The position numbers and the translations under genes are program-made. The notes below the pieces were generated by a model. It did not search any database. It was not told the origin of the DNA and was given only the letters and a program-made list of their open reading frames with translations. 64,000 nt of DNA from Streptomyces sp. SID13726 (GTDB lineage Bacteria; Actinomycetota; Actinomycetes; Streptomycetales; Streptomycetaceae): assembly GCF_010548375.1 (NCBI RefSeq), contig NZ_JAAGLY010000029.1, positions 35,096 to 99,095 on the forward strand, given 5' to 3'. Shown here piece by piece: positions 17,527-28,661 of this stretch; within the stretch, counting starts at the first letter, position 1; every line of letters starts with the position of its first letter.

Positions 17527-20500
17527 GTGACCGACACCGAGATACCGCCGACCGAGCCCGGCACGGCGCTGCTGCGGGCAGGGCGGTTCTTCCGGCGGGG
17601 CACGGCCGCGCCCGACCTGCACAGCATCGGGCTGACCGGCGGGCGGGAGGCGGACGCCTTCTACCGGGACCGCTGGAGCCACGACAAGGTCGTGAACTCC
17701 ACGCACGGCGTTAACTGCACCGGCTCGTGCCGCTGGAAGGTGTACGTCAAGGACGGCATCATCACCTGGGAGACCCAGGAGACGGACTACCCCTCGGTGG
17801 GCCCCGACCGCCCCGAGTACGAGCCCCGCGGCTGCCCGCGCGGCGCCGCCTTCTCCTGGTACACCTACTCCCCCACCCGGGTCCGCTACCCCTACATCCG
17901 GGGCGTCCTGCTCGACCTGTACCGCGAGGCGCTCGCCCGCACCGGCGACCCGGTCCTGGCCTGGGCGGACATCCAGGCCGACCCCGAGCGCCGCCGCCGC
18001 TACCAACAGGCCCGTGGCAAAGGCGGGTTGGTCCGGGCGACCTGGGACGAGGCGGTCGAGATCGTCGCCGCCGCGCACGTCCACACCATCAAGGAGTACG
18101 GCCCCGACCGCATCGCCGGCTTCTCCCCCATCCCCGCGATGTCGATGGTGTCGCACGCGGCGGGCGCCCGCTTCCACTCCCTGATCGGCGCCCCGATGCT
18201 GTCGTTCTACGACTGGTACGCCGACCTCCCCGTCGCCTCCCCGCAGGTCTTCGGCGACCAGACCGACGTGCCGGAGTCGGGCGACTGGTGGGACGCGGCC
18301 TATCTGATGATGTGGGGCTCGAACGTCCCGGTGACCCGCACCCCGGACGCGCACTGGATGGCGGAGGCCCGCTACCGGGGCCAGAAGGTCGTGGTGGTCG
18401 CCCCCGACTACGCGGACAACGCCAAGTTCGCCGACGAGTGGCTGCACCCGCATCCCGGAACGGACGGCGCCCTCGCCCTCGCGATGGGCCACGTCGTCCT
18501 CAAGGAGTTCTTCGTCGACCGCGAGACGCCGTTCTTCACGGACTACGTACGGAAGTTCACCGACCTGCCCTTCCTGGTCACCCTCACCGAACGCGACGGC
18601 GCCTACGTCCCCTCGAAGTTCCTGCGCGCCTCGGACCTCGGCCAGGAGAGCGAGGGCGCCGACTGGAAGACGGTCGTCCTGGACGCGGCGAGCGGTCGCG
18701 CGGTCGCCCCGAACGGCTCTCTCGGCTTCCGCTGGACGGAGTCGGGCAAAGGCCGCTGGAACCTCGAACTCGGGCCGATCGAGCCGCAGTTGAGTCTCTA
18801 CGGCCATGAGGCGTCCGGCAGTGTCGAGGTACTGCTCCCCCGCTTCGACACCGAGGGCGGCGAGCACGGCCAGGGACGCGGCGAGGTGCTGCGGCGCGGG
18901 GTGCCGGCGACCCGCCTCGGGGGCACCCTCGTCACCACCGTCTTCGACCTGCTGCTGGCGCAGTACGGCGTCGGGCGCCCCGACCTCCCCGGCGACTGGC
19001 CCGCCTCCTACGACGATCCCTCCGCTCCGGGCACCCCGGCCTGGCAGGAGACGCACACCTCCGTCCCGGCCGCCAAGTGCGTGAAGATCGCCAGGGAGTT
19101 CGCGCGGACCGCGGAGCGCTCCAAGGGCCGCTGCATGATCCTGATGGGCGCCGGGACCAACCACTGGTTCCACTCCGAGACGATCTACCGCGCCTTCCTC
19201 GCCCTGCTCCAGCTCACCGGCTGCCAGGGCCGCAACGGCGGCGGCTGGGCGCACTACGTCGGCCAGGAGAAGTGCCGCCCGGTGACCGGCTGGGCGACCC
19301 TCGCGGCCGCCTCGGACTGGTCCCGGCCGCCCCGGCAGATGATCGGCACCGCGTACTGGTTCCTCAACACCGACCAGTGGCGCTATGACCGCTTCACCGC
19401 GGACGTGCTGTCCTCACCGCTCGGCGAGGGCCGGTTCGAGGGGCTGACGGGCGCCGACTGCCTTGCCCTGTCGGCCCGTTCGGGCTGGATGCCGTCCTAT
19501 CCGACCTTCGACCGCAACCCGCTGGAGCTGGGCGCGGTCTTCGGTGACCCGGTGGCGAAGGCGGTGGCCGAACTCCGGGCCGGTTCCCTGAAGTTCGCGT
19601 GCGAGGACCCGGACGCGCCGGAGAACTGGCCCCGGGTGCTGACCCTTTGGCGGGCGAACCTGCTCGGCTCGTCGGCGAAGGGGGCGGAGTACTTCACGAA
19701 GCATCTGCTGGGCACGCACTCCTCGCTCAACGCCGAGGAAGCCTCTGAAGGTGAGCGTCCCCGGGATGTCGTCTGGCACGACGAGGCCCCCGAGGGAAAA
19801 CTCGACCTGCTCCTCTCGCTGGACTTCCGGCAGACCTCCTCGACCCTGCTCTCGGACGTCGTCCTCCCTGCTGCGACCTGGTACGAGAAGCACGACCTGT
19901 CCTCCACCGACATGCACCCCTACGTGCACTCCTTCACCCCGGCCGTGGACCCGCCCTGGCAGGCCCGCACCGACTTCGACACGTTCAAGGCGCTGGCCGA
20001 CCGGCTCAGCGAGATGGCGGTCGTGCACCTGGGCGTCCGCAAGGACCTGGTGGCGACGCCGTTGCAGCACGACACCCCGGGCGAGACCGCACAGCCGGGC
20101 GGGGTCGTACGGGACTGGAGGCGCGGGGAGTGCGAGCCGGTGCCCGGGCGGACCATGCCGAACCTCACGGTCGTGGAGCGGGACTACACGGCGATCGGGA
20201 CGAAGTTCCGGTCGCTGGGTCCCCTGGTGGAACAACTCGGGCTGCCCGCCAAGGGGATCGCGCTGAGACCTGACGAAGAGGTGGAGCACCTGCGGGAGTT
20301 GAACGGCACCTCACCGGAAGGCCGTCCACTGCTGGACACCGCGGTCAAGGCGGCCAACACCATCCTCGCCCTGTCCGGCACCACCAACGGCCGCCTCGCC
20401 ACCCAGGGTTTCCACACCCTGGAGGAGCGCACCGGGCAGGAGATGGCCCACCTGGCCGCCGAGCACGAGGGCAAGCGGGTCACCTACGCGGACACGCAGG

Positions 20501-21201
20501 CGGCTCCGGTGCCGGTGATCACCTCGCCCGAGTGGTCGGGCAGCGAGTCGGGCGGCCGGCGGTACACGGCCTTCACGCTCAACACCGAGCATCTGAAGCC
20601 CTGGCACACGCTCACCGGGCGCCAGCACTTCTTCCTGGACCACGACTGGATCCACGAACTGGGCGAGGCACTGCCCGTGTACCGGCCGCCGCTCGACATG
20701 AACCGGCTGTTCGGCGAACCGCGGCTCGGCCCCGACGGACAGCGGGAGGTGACGGTCCGTTACCTCACCCCGCACAACAAGTGGTCCATCCACTCCGAGT
20801 ACCAGGACAACCTGTTCATGCTGGCCCTGTCCCGGGGCGGCCAGAGCATCTGGATGTCCCCGCAGGACGCGTCGGCGATCGGCGTCGAGGACAACGACTG
20901 GATCGAGGCGGTCAACCGCAACGGCGTGGTCGTGGCCCGCGCGATCGTCTCGCATCGGATGCCGGCCGGCACGGTCTACATGCACCACGCGCAGGAGCGC
21001 ACGGTCAATGTGCCGCTCGCCGAGACCACCGGCAGGCGCGGCGGCATCCACAACTCGCTCACCCGCCTCATCCTCAAGCCGTCCCATCTCATCGGCGGCT
21101 ACGCCCAGTTGTCGTGGGCCTTCAACTACCTGGGCCCGACGGGCAACCAGCGCGACGAGGTGACGGTCATCCGCCGCCGCAGCCAGGAGGTCGAGTACTG
21201 A
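17527..21201 (+). CDS. narG: Respiratory nitrate reductase alpha subunit
   Basis: Catalytic subunit of 1224 aa that reduces nitrate to nitrite with a bis-MGD molybdenum cofactor on the cytoplasmic side of the membrane. The GTG at 17527 follows an AAGGGAG site. Near residues 55-100 lie the cofactor and FS0 motifs: HGVNCTGSCRW (His and Cys ligands), ETQETDYP and RGCPRGAAFSW. The molybdenum-ligand Asp is expected in PEYEPRGC/YADL-type context and FYDWYADLP is intact. The N-terminus lacks a Tat signal, as expected for the membrane-facing NarG type. Length equals the family norm. It overlaps narH by 1 bp (TGATG), the first junction of a tight narGHJI operon. Confidence 0.97.
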   Translation: MTDTEIPPTEPGTALLRAGRFFRRGTAAPDLHSIGLTGGREADAFYRDRWSHDKVVNSTHGVNCTGSCRWKVYVKDGIITWETQETDYPSVGPDRPEYEPRGCPRGAAFSWYTYSPTRVRYPYIRGVLLDLYREALARTGDPVLAWADIQADPERRRRYQQARGKGGLVRATWDEAVEIVAAAHVHTIKEYGPDRIAGFSPIPAMSMVSHAAGARFHSLIGAPMLSFYDWYADLPVASPQVFGDQTDVPESGDWWDAAYLMMWGSNVPVTRTPDAHWMAEARYRGQKVVVVAPDYADNAKFADEWLHPHPGTDGALALAMGHVVLKEFFVDRETPFFTDYVRKFTDLPFLVTLTERDGAYVPSKFLRASDLGQESEGADWKTVVLDAASGRAVAPNGSLGFRWTESGKGRWNLELGPIEPQLSLYGHEASGSVEVLLPRFDTEGGEHGQGRGEVLRRGVPATRLGGTLVTTVFDLLLAQYGVGRPDLPGDWPASYDDPSAPGTPAWQETHTSVPAAKCVKIAREFARTAERSKGRCMILMGAGTNHWFHSETIYRAFLALLQLTGCQGRNGGGWAHYVGQEKCRPVTGWATLAAASDWSRPPRQMIGTAYWFLNTDQWRYDRFTADVLSSPLGEGRFEGLTGADCLALSARSGWMPSYPTFDRNPLELGAVFGDPVAKAVAELRAGSLKFACEDPDAPENWPRVLTLWRANLLGSSAKGAEYFTKHLLGTHSSLNAEEASEGERPRDVVWHDEAPEGKLDLLLSLDFRQTSSTLLSDVVLPAATWYEKHDLSSTDMHPYVHSFTPAVDPPWQARTDFDTFKALADRLSEMAVVHLGVRKDLVATPLQHDTPGETAQPGGVVRDWRRGECEPVPGRTMPNLTVVERDYTAIGTKFRSLGPLVEQLGLPAKGIALRPDEEVEHLRELNGTSPEGRPLLDTAVKAANTILALSGTTNGRLATQGFHTLEERTGQEMAHLAAEHEGKRVTYADTQAAPVPVITSPEWSGSESGGRRYTAFTLNTEHLKPWHTLTGRQHFFLDHDWIHELGEALPVYRPPLDMNRLFGEPRLGPDGQREVTVRYLTPHNKWSIHSEYQDNLFMLALSRGGQSIWMSPQDASAIGVEDNDWIEAVNRNGVVVARAIVSHRMPAGTVYMHHAQERTVNVPLAETTGRRGGIHNSLTRLILKPSHLIGGYAQLSWAFNYLGPTGNQRDEVTVIRRRSQEVEY

Positions 21202-22805
21202 TGCGAGCGATGGCCCAGATCGCGATGGTGATGAACCTCGACAAGTGCATCGGCTGTCACACCTGCTCGGTCACCTGCAAGCAGGCGTGGACCAACCGCC
21301 GGGGCATGGAGTACGTCTGGTTCAACAACGTGGAGACCCGGCCAGGACAGGGGTATCCGCGCCGGTACGAGGACCAGGACAAGTGGCGCGGTGGCTGGGA
21401 GCTGAACAAGCGGGGCGCCCTCAAGCTGAAGGCGGGCGGCCGGCTCCACAAGCTCCTCGGCATCTTCTCCAACCCCAAGCTGCCGGAGATCAAGGACTAC
21501 TACGAACCCTGGACCTACGACTACAAGAACCTCACCGACGCCCCGCTCGGCGACGACTACCCGGTCGCACGGCCCGTCTCGCAGATCGACGGCAAGCCGA
21601 TGAAGATCGAGTGGTCCTCGAACTGGGACGACAACCTCGCGGGCGCCCCGGCCTACGGCGACCTGGACCCGATGGTGGAGCGGACCCGCCAACAGGCCTC
21701 GGACAAGGTGAAGTTCGAGTTCGAGCAGTCCTTCATGTTCTATCTGCCGCGCATCTGCGAGCACTGCCTCAACCCGTCCTGCGTGGCGTCCTGTCCCTCC
21801 GGCGCGATGTACAAGCGGGCCGAGGACGGCATCGTGCTGGTCGACCAGGACCAGTGCCGGGGCTGGCGGATGTGCGTGACGGGATGCCCGTACAAGAAGG
21901 TCTACTTCAACCACCGCACGGGCAAGGCAGAGAAGTGCACGATGTGCTACCCGCGCGTCGAGGTCGGGCTCCCGACGGTGTGCTCGGAGACGTGCGTGGG
22001 ACGGCTGCGCTATCTCGGAGTCGTCCTCTACGACGCCGACAAGGTGACCGCCGCGGCCTCCGTCAAGGACGAGAAGGCGCTGTACGAAGCCCAGTTGGGG
22101 GTGTTCCTCGACCCGGACGACCCCGCCGTGCAGCGGGCCGCCGAGGAGGCGGGGATCCCGTACGACTGGATGGAGGCGGCCCGCCGCTCCCCGGTCCGGG
22201 CGCTGATCAGCGAGTACAAGGTGGCGCTGCCGCTGCATCCCGAGTACCGGACCATGCCGATGGTCTGGTACATCCCACCGCTGTCGCCGGTCGTGGACGC
22301 GCTGTCGGAGACCGGGCACGACGGGGAGGACGCGGGGAACCTGTTCGGCGCGATCGACACGCTGCGGATTCCGCTGGAGTACCTGGCGGAGATGTTCACC
22401 GCGGGTGATGTCGGGCCGGTGCGGGCCTCGTTGGAGAAGCTCGCCGCGATGCGCGCCCATATGCGGGCGATCAACCTCGGCGAGGAGCCGGACGCGTCCG
22501 TGGCGTCCGCCGTCGGCATGTCGCCCGGTGAGATCGAGGCGATGTACCGGCTGCTGGCGATCGCCAAGTACGAGGACCGGTACGTGATTCCGACGGCGGC
22601 TGTCGGGGACGCGCGCCGCCTTGAGGAGTCGGCGCTGCCGGACGGATGCAGCCTCGACTACGAGGACGGTCCCGGGATGGGCGGCGACGGGCCGTTCGGC
22701 CAGGACTCGGGTCCCTCCGGGCGCAGACAGCTGCCGCTGGTGTCGGTGGAGAACTTCCACGCGCTGCGCAGGCGGCAGACCACCGACGACGCTGAGGAGG
22801 CCTGA
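21201..22805 (+). CDS. narH: Respiratory nitrate reductase beta subunit
   Basis: Iron-sulfur subunit of 534 aa that passes electrons from NarI hemes to NarG. ATG 21201 overlaps the narG stop. The four cysteine clusters are visible: CIGCHTCSVTCKQ near residue 16, CEHCLNPSCVASCPSGA, CRGWRMCVTGCPYKK (with the Trp that marks the 3Fe-4S cluster of NarH), and KCTMCYPRVEVGLPTVCSETC. Length is normal for the family. It overlaps narJ by 1 bp. Confidence 0.97.
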   Translation: MRAMAQIAMVMNLDKCIGCHTCSVTCKQAWTNRRGMEYVWFNNVETRPGQGYPRRYEDQDKWRGGWELNKRGALKLKAGGRLHKLLGIFSNPKLPEIKDYYEPWTYDYKNLTDAPLGDDYPVARPVSQIDGKPMKIEWSSNWDDNLAGAPAYGDLDPMVERTRQQASDKVKFEFEQSFMFYLPRICEHCLNPSCVASCPSGAMYKRAEDGIVLVDQDQCRGWRMCVTGCPYKKVYFNHRTGKAEKCTMCYPRVEVGLPTVCSETCVGRLRYLGVVLYDADKVTAAASVKDEKALYEAQLGVFLDPDDPAVQRAAEEAGIPYDWMEAARRSPVRALISEYKVALPLHPEYRTMPMVWYIPPLSPVVDALSETGHDGEDAGNLFGAIDTLRIPLEYLAEMFTAGDVGPVRASLEKLAAMRAHMRAINLGEEPDASVASAVGMSPGEIEAMYRLLAIAKYEDRYVIPTAAVGDARRLEESALPDGCSLDYEDGPGMGGDGPFGQDSGPSGRRQLPLVSVENFHALRRRQTTDDAEEA

Positions 22806-23290
22806 TGCCCTCGGACGCAGTGCTGTACCAGGCGGCGGCGCTCTGCCTGACGTATCCCGACGACGCCTTCCGGGCGCGGCTGCCGCTGCTGCGCGAAGCT
22901 GCGCCGCAGCTGCGGGAGTTCGTGGACCACGCGGCGGTGACGCCCGCGCAGGATCTCGCTGCGCACTACGTCCAGGTCTTCGACTTCAAGAACCGGCACA
23001 GTCTGTATCTGAGCTGGTGGCAGGACGGGGACACCCGGCGGCGCGGGATGTCGCTGGTGCGGTTCAAGGACGTCTACCGGGCCGCCGGTCTGGAGTTCAC
23101 CGGCGAGGAGCTGCCCGACTTCCTGCCCGCCGTACTGGAGTTCACGGCCCGCACCGGTGACACCACCCTGCTCACCGAGCACCGCGAGGGACTGGAGCAA
23201 CTCCGCTCCCGGCTCACCGGCTTCGGCACACCGTACGCATCCGTCCTGGACGCGGTGTGCGCCGCGCTGCCGATCGGGGCGCGCTCATGA
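22805..23290 (+). CDS. narJ: Nitrate reductase assembly chaperone (delta)
   Basis: 161-aa TorD/NarJ-type cytoplasmic chaperone for molybdenum-cofactor loading of NarGH; it is not part of the final complex. Family features: an all-alpha protein with YVQVFDFKNRHSLYLSWW (typical NarJ segment) and RRRGMSLVRFKDVYRAAG. The start overlaps the narH stop and the end overlaps the narI start (ATGA), so translation is coupled. Confidence 0.95.
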   Translation: MPSDAVLYQAAALCLTYPDDAFRARLPLLREAAPQLREFVDHAAVTPAQDLAAHYVQVFDFKNRHSLYLSWWQDGDTRRRGMSLVRFKDVYRAAGLEFTGEELPDFLPAVLEFTARTGDTTLLTEHREGLEQLRSRLTGFGTPYASVLDAVCAALPIGARS

Positions 23291-24009
23291 CGACACTCCT
23301 GTGGGGCGTGCTGCCGTACGTCACGATCGCGCTGCTGATCGCCGGGCTGGTCTGGCGTTACCGCTACGACAAGTACGGCTGGACGACCCGCTCGTCCCAG
23401 ATCTACGAGTCGAAGCTGCTGAACGTCGCGTCCAACGCCTTCCACTACGGCATCCTCTTCGTGCTCGCCGGCCACCTCGTGGGGCTGTTCATCCCGATGT
23501 CCTGGACGGAGTCGCTCGGCATCGGCGAGCACACGTACCACCTGTTCTCCCTGTACGGCGGGACGGCGGCGGGCGTGCTGACGGTGACCGGGATCGCGCT
23601 GCTGATCTATCGCCGCCGTACGAAGGCACCGGTGTTCCGGGCGACCACGGTCAACGACAAGGTGATGTACCTCGTGCTGCTCGGCGCGATCGTGATGGGC
23701 ATGGTCGCCAAGCTGACCCACGCCTCCGGCAACGGCTACAACTACCGTGAGTCCATCGCCCCTTGGGCCCGCAGCCTGTTCAGGCTGCGACCGGACACGG
23801 ACCTGATGTCGGGCGTCCCCGTCCTCTACGAGATCCACGCGGTCATCGGCATGACCCTGATCGCCCTGATCCCGTACACCCGCCTGGTCCACATGTTCAG
23901 CGCCCCGGTGCAGTACCTGTTCCGCCCGTACGTGGTGTACCGCAGCCGCGACCCCAAGCAGTTGGGGTCGCGGCCGGAGCGGCGGGGGTGGGAGAGGACC
24001 GGGGTCTGA
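23287..24009 (+). CDS. narI: Respiratory nitrate reductase gamma subunit
   Basis: 240-aa membrane cytochrome b that oxidises quinol and delivers electrons to NarGH. ATG 23287 was chosen for the 4-bp overlap with narJ. Five hydrophobic segments are visible, and heme-ligand histidines fall in YGILFVLAGHLVGLF, GEHTYHLFSLYGG and the C-terminal VLYEIHAVIGM and TRLVHMFSAPVQYLFRPYVV. The operon ends only 7 bp before the convergent dnaK stop. No nitrate transporter or response regulator is adjacent. Confidence 0.96.
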   Translation: MTTLLWGVLPYVTIALLIAGLVWRYRYDKYGWTTRSSQIYESKLLNVASNAFHYGILFVLAGHLVGLFIPMSWTESLGIGEHTYHLFSLYGGTAAGVLTVTGIALLIYRRRTKAPVFRATTVNDKVMYLVLLGAIVMGMVAKLTHASGNGYNYRESIAPWARSLFRLRPDTDLMSGVPVLYEIHAVIGMTLIALIPYTRLVHMFSAPVQYLFRPYVVYRSRDPKQLGSRPERRGWERTGV

Positions 24010-24016
24010 CGGGGTC

Positions 24017-25876
<1,860 letters not shown>

Positions 25877-25935
25877 CGCTGTCCCCTTCCGCCAGGGAGT
25901 TCCGTCAGGAGGCCATCCCGCACTCCAGCACAAAA

Positions 25936-25956
25936 CTTGAGTGCGCTCTTGTCAAT
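25936..25956 (-). promoter_or_regulatory. HAIR-like HspR operator upstream of dnaK
   Basis: On the minus strand the sequence is ATTGACA-N7-ACTCAAG. The HspR-associated inverted repeat is CTTGAGT-N7-ACTCAAG, so one half is perfect (7/7) and the other matches 4/7 with correct spacing. The degenerate half contains TTGACA, a possible -35 hexamer. It lies 60 bp before the dnaK start and overlaps the last codons of the upstream phosphodiesterase gene. Regulation by HspR is inferred. Confidence 0.6.
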
Positions 25957-26710
25957 GGGACGGGTACCCCGTCGGACGCGCTTCGTGCCGCTCGCCGCGC
26001 AGGGCGACGGCCCTCCGGGGCCGGTCGGTGATCAGGACGTCGACGCGCGGATGGTCGAGAAAGGACCGCATCAGGGGCTCGTCGTTGACCGTCCAGACCA
26101 TGGTGAACAGATCGTGGCGGACCGCCTCGCGCAGCACGTTGGCCCGCGCGAGCCGCTGGTGCACGGCCACCCCGCCCGCGCCGCAGGCGCGCACCCGGCG
26201 CATCGGCAGGAGCTCGCTGAGCCGGACGCCTGCCAGCCGGGACCGGGCGATCTCCTTGCCGTCCCGCCCCAGCGACAGGGCCGTGCGCACCCGGGGGAAG
26301 GCCCGGGCCACGGCGGCGACGGAACGGTCCTCCAGGGTGGTGGCGACGAACCCGTCCTCCCCGAGCAGCGCCACCGCCCGGTCGACCAGCTCCCGCTCGT
26401 ACCCGGTCTCCTTGAGGTCCAGGTGGCCGATCAGCCTCCCCGCGATCAGTGACATGACCTCGTCGACGACCGGCACGGCGTACCCGGCCCGCTCGCTCAG
26501 CTCGGCGTGCGTGATCCGCGCCAGCAGGGGTCCGCCGGGCCCCACCCGGGGGTCGTGGTGGACGACGAACACCCCGTCCGCCGTACGCCGGATGTCGAAC
26601 TCGACGTACTCCGCCCCGGACCGGACGGCGTCCTCGTACGCCTCCCGGGTGGCGGCCCTGGCGCGCTCGGAGCCGCCCCGGTGGGCGGAGACGGCGGGGC
26701 GGCCCGGCAT
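25952..26710 (-). CDS. Glycerophosphodiester phosphodiesterase-family protein
   Basis: 252-aa protein with the GDPD TIM-barrel fold. The start motif SAHRGGSE gives the catalytic His-Arg, VEFDIRRT the metal-binding Glu and Asp, and VFVVHHDPRV the second catalytic His. Two departures from the usual family: the PENT segment after HRG is replaced by ARAATREA, and the strand normally ending in a metal-ligand Glu (IEIK) reads HLDLKET. The enzyme may be active with altered specificity. There is no signal peptide, so it is cytoplasmic. It lies 7 bp downstream of the CorA-like gene on the same strand. Confidence 0.85.
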   Translation of the reverse strand: MPGRPAVSAHRGGSERARAATREAYEDAVRSGAEYVEFDIRRTADGVFVVHHDPRVGPGGPLLARITHAELSERAGYAVPVVDEVMSLIAGRLIGHLDLKETGYERELVDRAVALLGEDGFVATTLEDRSVAAVARAFPRVRTALSLGRDGKEIARSRLAGVRLSELLPMRRVRACGAGGVAVHQRLARANVLREAVRHDLFTMVWTVNDEPLMRSFLDHPRVDVLITDRPRRAVALRGERHEARPTGYPSH

Positions 26711-26717
26711 ACGGCGG

Positions 26718-28076
26718 TCAGCTCCCGGACGGCGGGCGCTGGGCGGGGACCGGGACGGACGGGGTCAGCAGGGGGCCGCGGCGCCTGCCGACCCGGATGA
26801 TGCGGACGTATCCGATCGCGGCGAGCACGAGGAAGGGCACCCAGGCCAGGAGGTACGCGGGGAGGTAGCGGGCGTCGAAGATGGAGCGGTGGACGTTCAC
26901 GGTCGTGGCGTTGACTCCGAAGAACGCCAGCAGCAGGGTCGGCGGCAGGGCGATCAGGGTGGCGATCGCGACCAGTACGGAGACCGTGCGGTCCCGGCGG
27001 TCGTCGCGCTCCGAGAGCTCGGCGTCCAGCGCCGCCGAGCGGGCGCTGATCACCGAGGTCAGCCGCTCGACCATGCGGGCCGAGTTCTCCAGACTGTCCC
27101 GGACGCCGAGCGCGTCGCGCAGGGAGGTCTGGAAGGCCTCCATGACCATCTCGGGGATCAGCAGGCTGTCGACGTACGCCTCCACGCCGAAGGCGAGGTC
27201 CAGCTGGAGTTCGTTGACCCCGGCGGAGAGCTGTGCGATCAGTGACCGGACCTCGGACGGTGAGCGTGTCGAGGCCTGTTCGTTGGCCCGCATCGCCTCG
27301 AACGCGGCCAGCCGGGTGCGCTGGAGGACCGCGAGGGCGGAGATCATGCCGACGGCGACCAGGGTCAGGCCGTTCTCCACGTGCTCGGCCCAGCCGGCGT
27401 GGACGGAGACCCCGCGGCCGTGCGCGGAGAGGGTGGCGCCGTGGTTCCTCAGGTTGGGCAGCACGGCGGGTACGGAGGCGCGGGGGCCGCCCATCCGGCC
27501 GCGGTAGAGGATCTCGTTGAGCACGACGGGCAGCCGGGCCTCGTCGGCGTCCAGCAGGGTCGTGCGCAACTCCCCGCCTGGGAAGACGAGTTGGTGCACG
27601 TTCTGCCCGAAGGCCAGGGGCTCGACGGGGTGCAGCAGCTGCCCCAGCGCGGTGAGCAGCGGCCGGCCGCCGAGGGTGATGCCGTCCCGGTCGAAGCAGG
27701 TGGTCGCGAGCCATCCGGCGAGGTCGGCGGCCGGGGTCGGTCCGGCGAACTCGCAGTCCACGACCAGGGTGATGTCACCGCGCGGGGTGGCGAGGACCGC
27801 CAACTCGGCGGACGCCAGGGCGAGTCCGTGGTCGCCGTGCGGCAGCCGCAGCTGATCGGGCGGCACGTCCTCGACGAGCACCGGTACGGGCAGCACGGCC
27901 TCGCTGGACTTCAGGTGCAGCCCGAAGCGGCCGAAGTCGAAGCGGTCGACGAGCCGACCGAGCGTGGGGCGCTCCGGGTCCAGCCGGCCGGTGAGGCTGA
28001 ACAGCACCAGGACCCGGGTGAGTTGACGGGTGCCGGAGTCGAGTACGGCCGTACCGCCGGACGTTCCCGGAATCAT
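26718..28076 (-). CDS. CorA-like membrane protein with GVN in place of GMN
   Basis: 452 aa. ATG 28076 follows GGAAGGGA at 7 nt; an upstream GTG at 28091 is less likely. A long N-terminal soluble domain (about 1-340) is followed by a helix rich in charged residues and two membrane segments near the C-terminus (around 380-402 and 415-438) with a short loop between. This is the CorA topology. The loop after the first segment reads FFGVNATTVN where CorA Mg2+ channels have YGMN. The N-terminal domain resembles CorA only weakly. It may be a divergent cation channel or a non-transporting relative. Confidence 0.7.
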   Translation of the reverse strand: MIPGTSGGTAVLDSGTRQLTRVLVLFSLTGRLDPERPTLGRLVDRFDFGRFGLHLKSSEAVLPVPVLVEDVPPDQLRLPHGDHGLALASAELAVLATPRGDITLVVDCEFAGPTPAADLAGWLATTCFDRDGITLGGRPLLTALGQLLHPVEPLAFGQNVHQLVFPGGELRTTLLDADEARLPVVLNEILYRGRMGGPRASVPAVLPNLRNHGATLSAHGRGVSVHAGWAEHVENGLTLVAVGMISALAVLQRTRLAAFEAMRANEQASTRSPSEVRSLIAQLSAGVNELQLDLAFGVEAYVDSLLIPEMVMEAFQTSLRDALGVRDSLENSARMVERLTSVISARSAALDAELSERDDRRDRTVSVLVAIATLIALPPTLLLAFFGVNATTVNVHRSIFDARYLPAYLLAWVPFLVLAAIGYVRIIRVGRRRGPLLTPSVPVPAQRPPSGS

Positions 28077-28171
28077 CGTGTTCCCTTCCACCCCACCGAT
28101 TCTGGTCCCCGTACCGGACGTCGCGCGGACCGCCCCGGACAGGCGGCCCGCGCGACCCGGCGCCTTCGGGA

Positions 28172-28597
28172 TCAGGCGAGCTTCGCGTCCAGCGTGATCG
28201 GTACGGCCTTCAGGGCCTGGCTGACCGGGCAGTTGGCCTTGGCGTCCGTGGCGGCGGCGACGAAGCCGTCCTCGTCCAGGCCGGGCACGGTGCCCTCGAC
28301 GGTGAGGTGGATGCCGGTGATGCCCTCACCCGGCTGGAAGGTGACGTCGGCGGAGGTGACGAGCTTGGTGGGCGGGGTGCCGGCACCGGCAAGGCCGTGC
28401 GACAGCGCCATGGAGAAGCAGCTGGAGTGGGCGGCGGCGATCAGCTCCTCAGGGCTGGTCTTGCCGTTCGCCTGCTCGGCGCGCGACGGCCACGACACCG
28501 GCTGCTGGCCGATGCCGGAGGAGTCGAAGGTGACGACTCCGTTGCCCTCGAGCAGGTTGCCTTCCCAGACGGTGTGTGCGGAGCGCGTGGTAGCCAC
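28172..28597 (-). CDS. OsmC/Ohr-family peroxidase
   Basis: 141-aa thiol peroxidase against organic hydroperoxides. GTG 28597 with GGAAAGGA upstream gives the normal family length and N-terminus (ATTRSAHTVWEGNLLEGNG). Both catalytic cysteines are present: AAHSSCFSMALS and ANCPVSQALK. This is the OsmC subtype rather than Ohr. Single gene, transcribed leftward. Confidence 0.92.
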   Translation of the reverse strand: MATTRSAHTVWEGNLLEGNGVVTFDSSGIGQQPVSWPSRAEQANGKTSPEELIAAAHSSCFSMALSHGLAGAGTPPTKLVTSADVTFQPGEGITGIHLTVEGTVPGLDEDGFVAAATDAKANCPVSQALKAVPITLDAKLA

Positions 28598-28661
28598 GGT
28601 CAGTCCTTTCCTGTGGTCCCGCTGATGGGGGTGCGGGATCGATCCGATCACACCCTACGAC

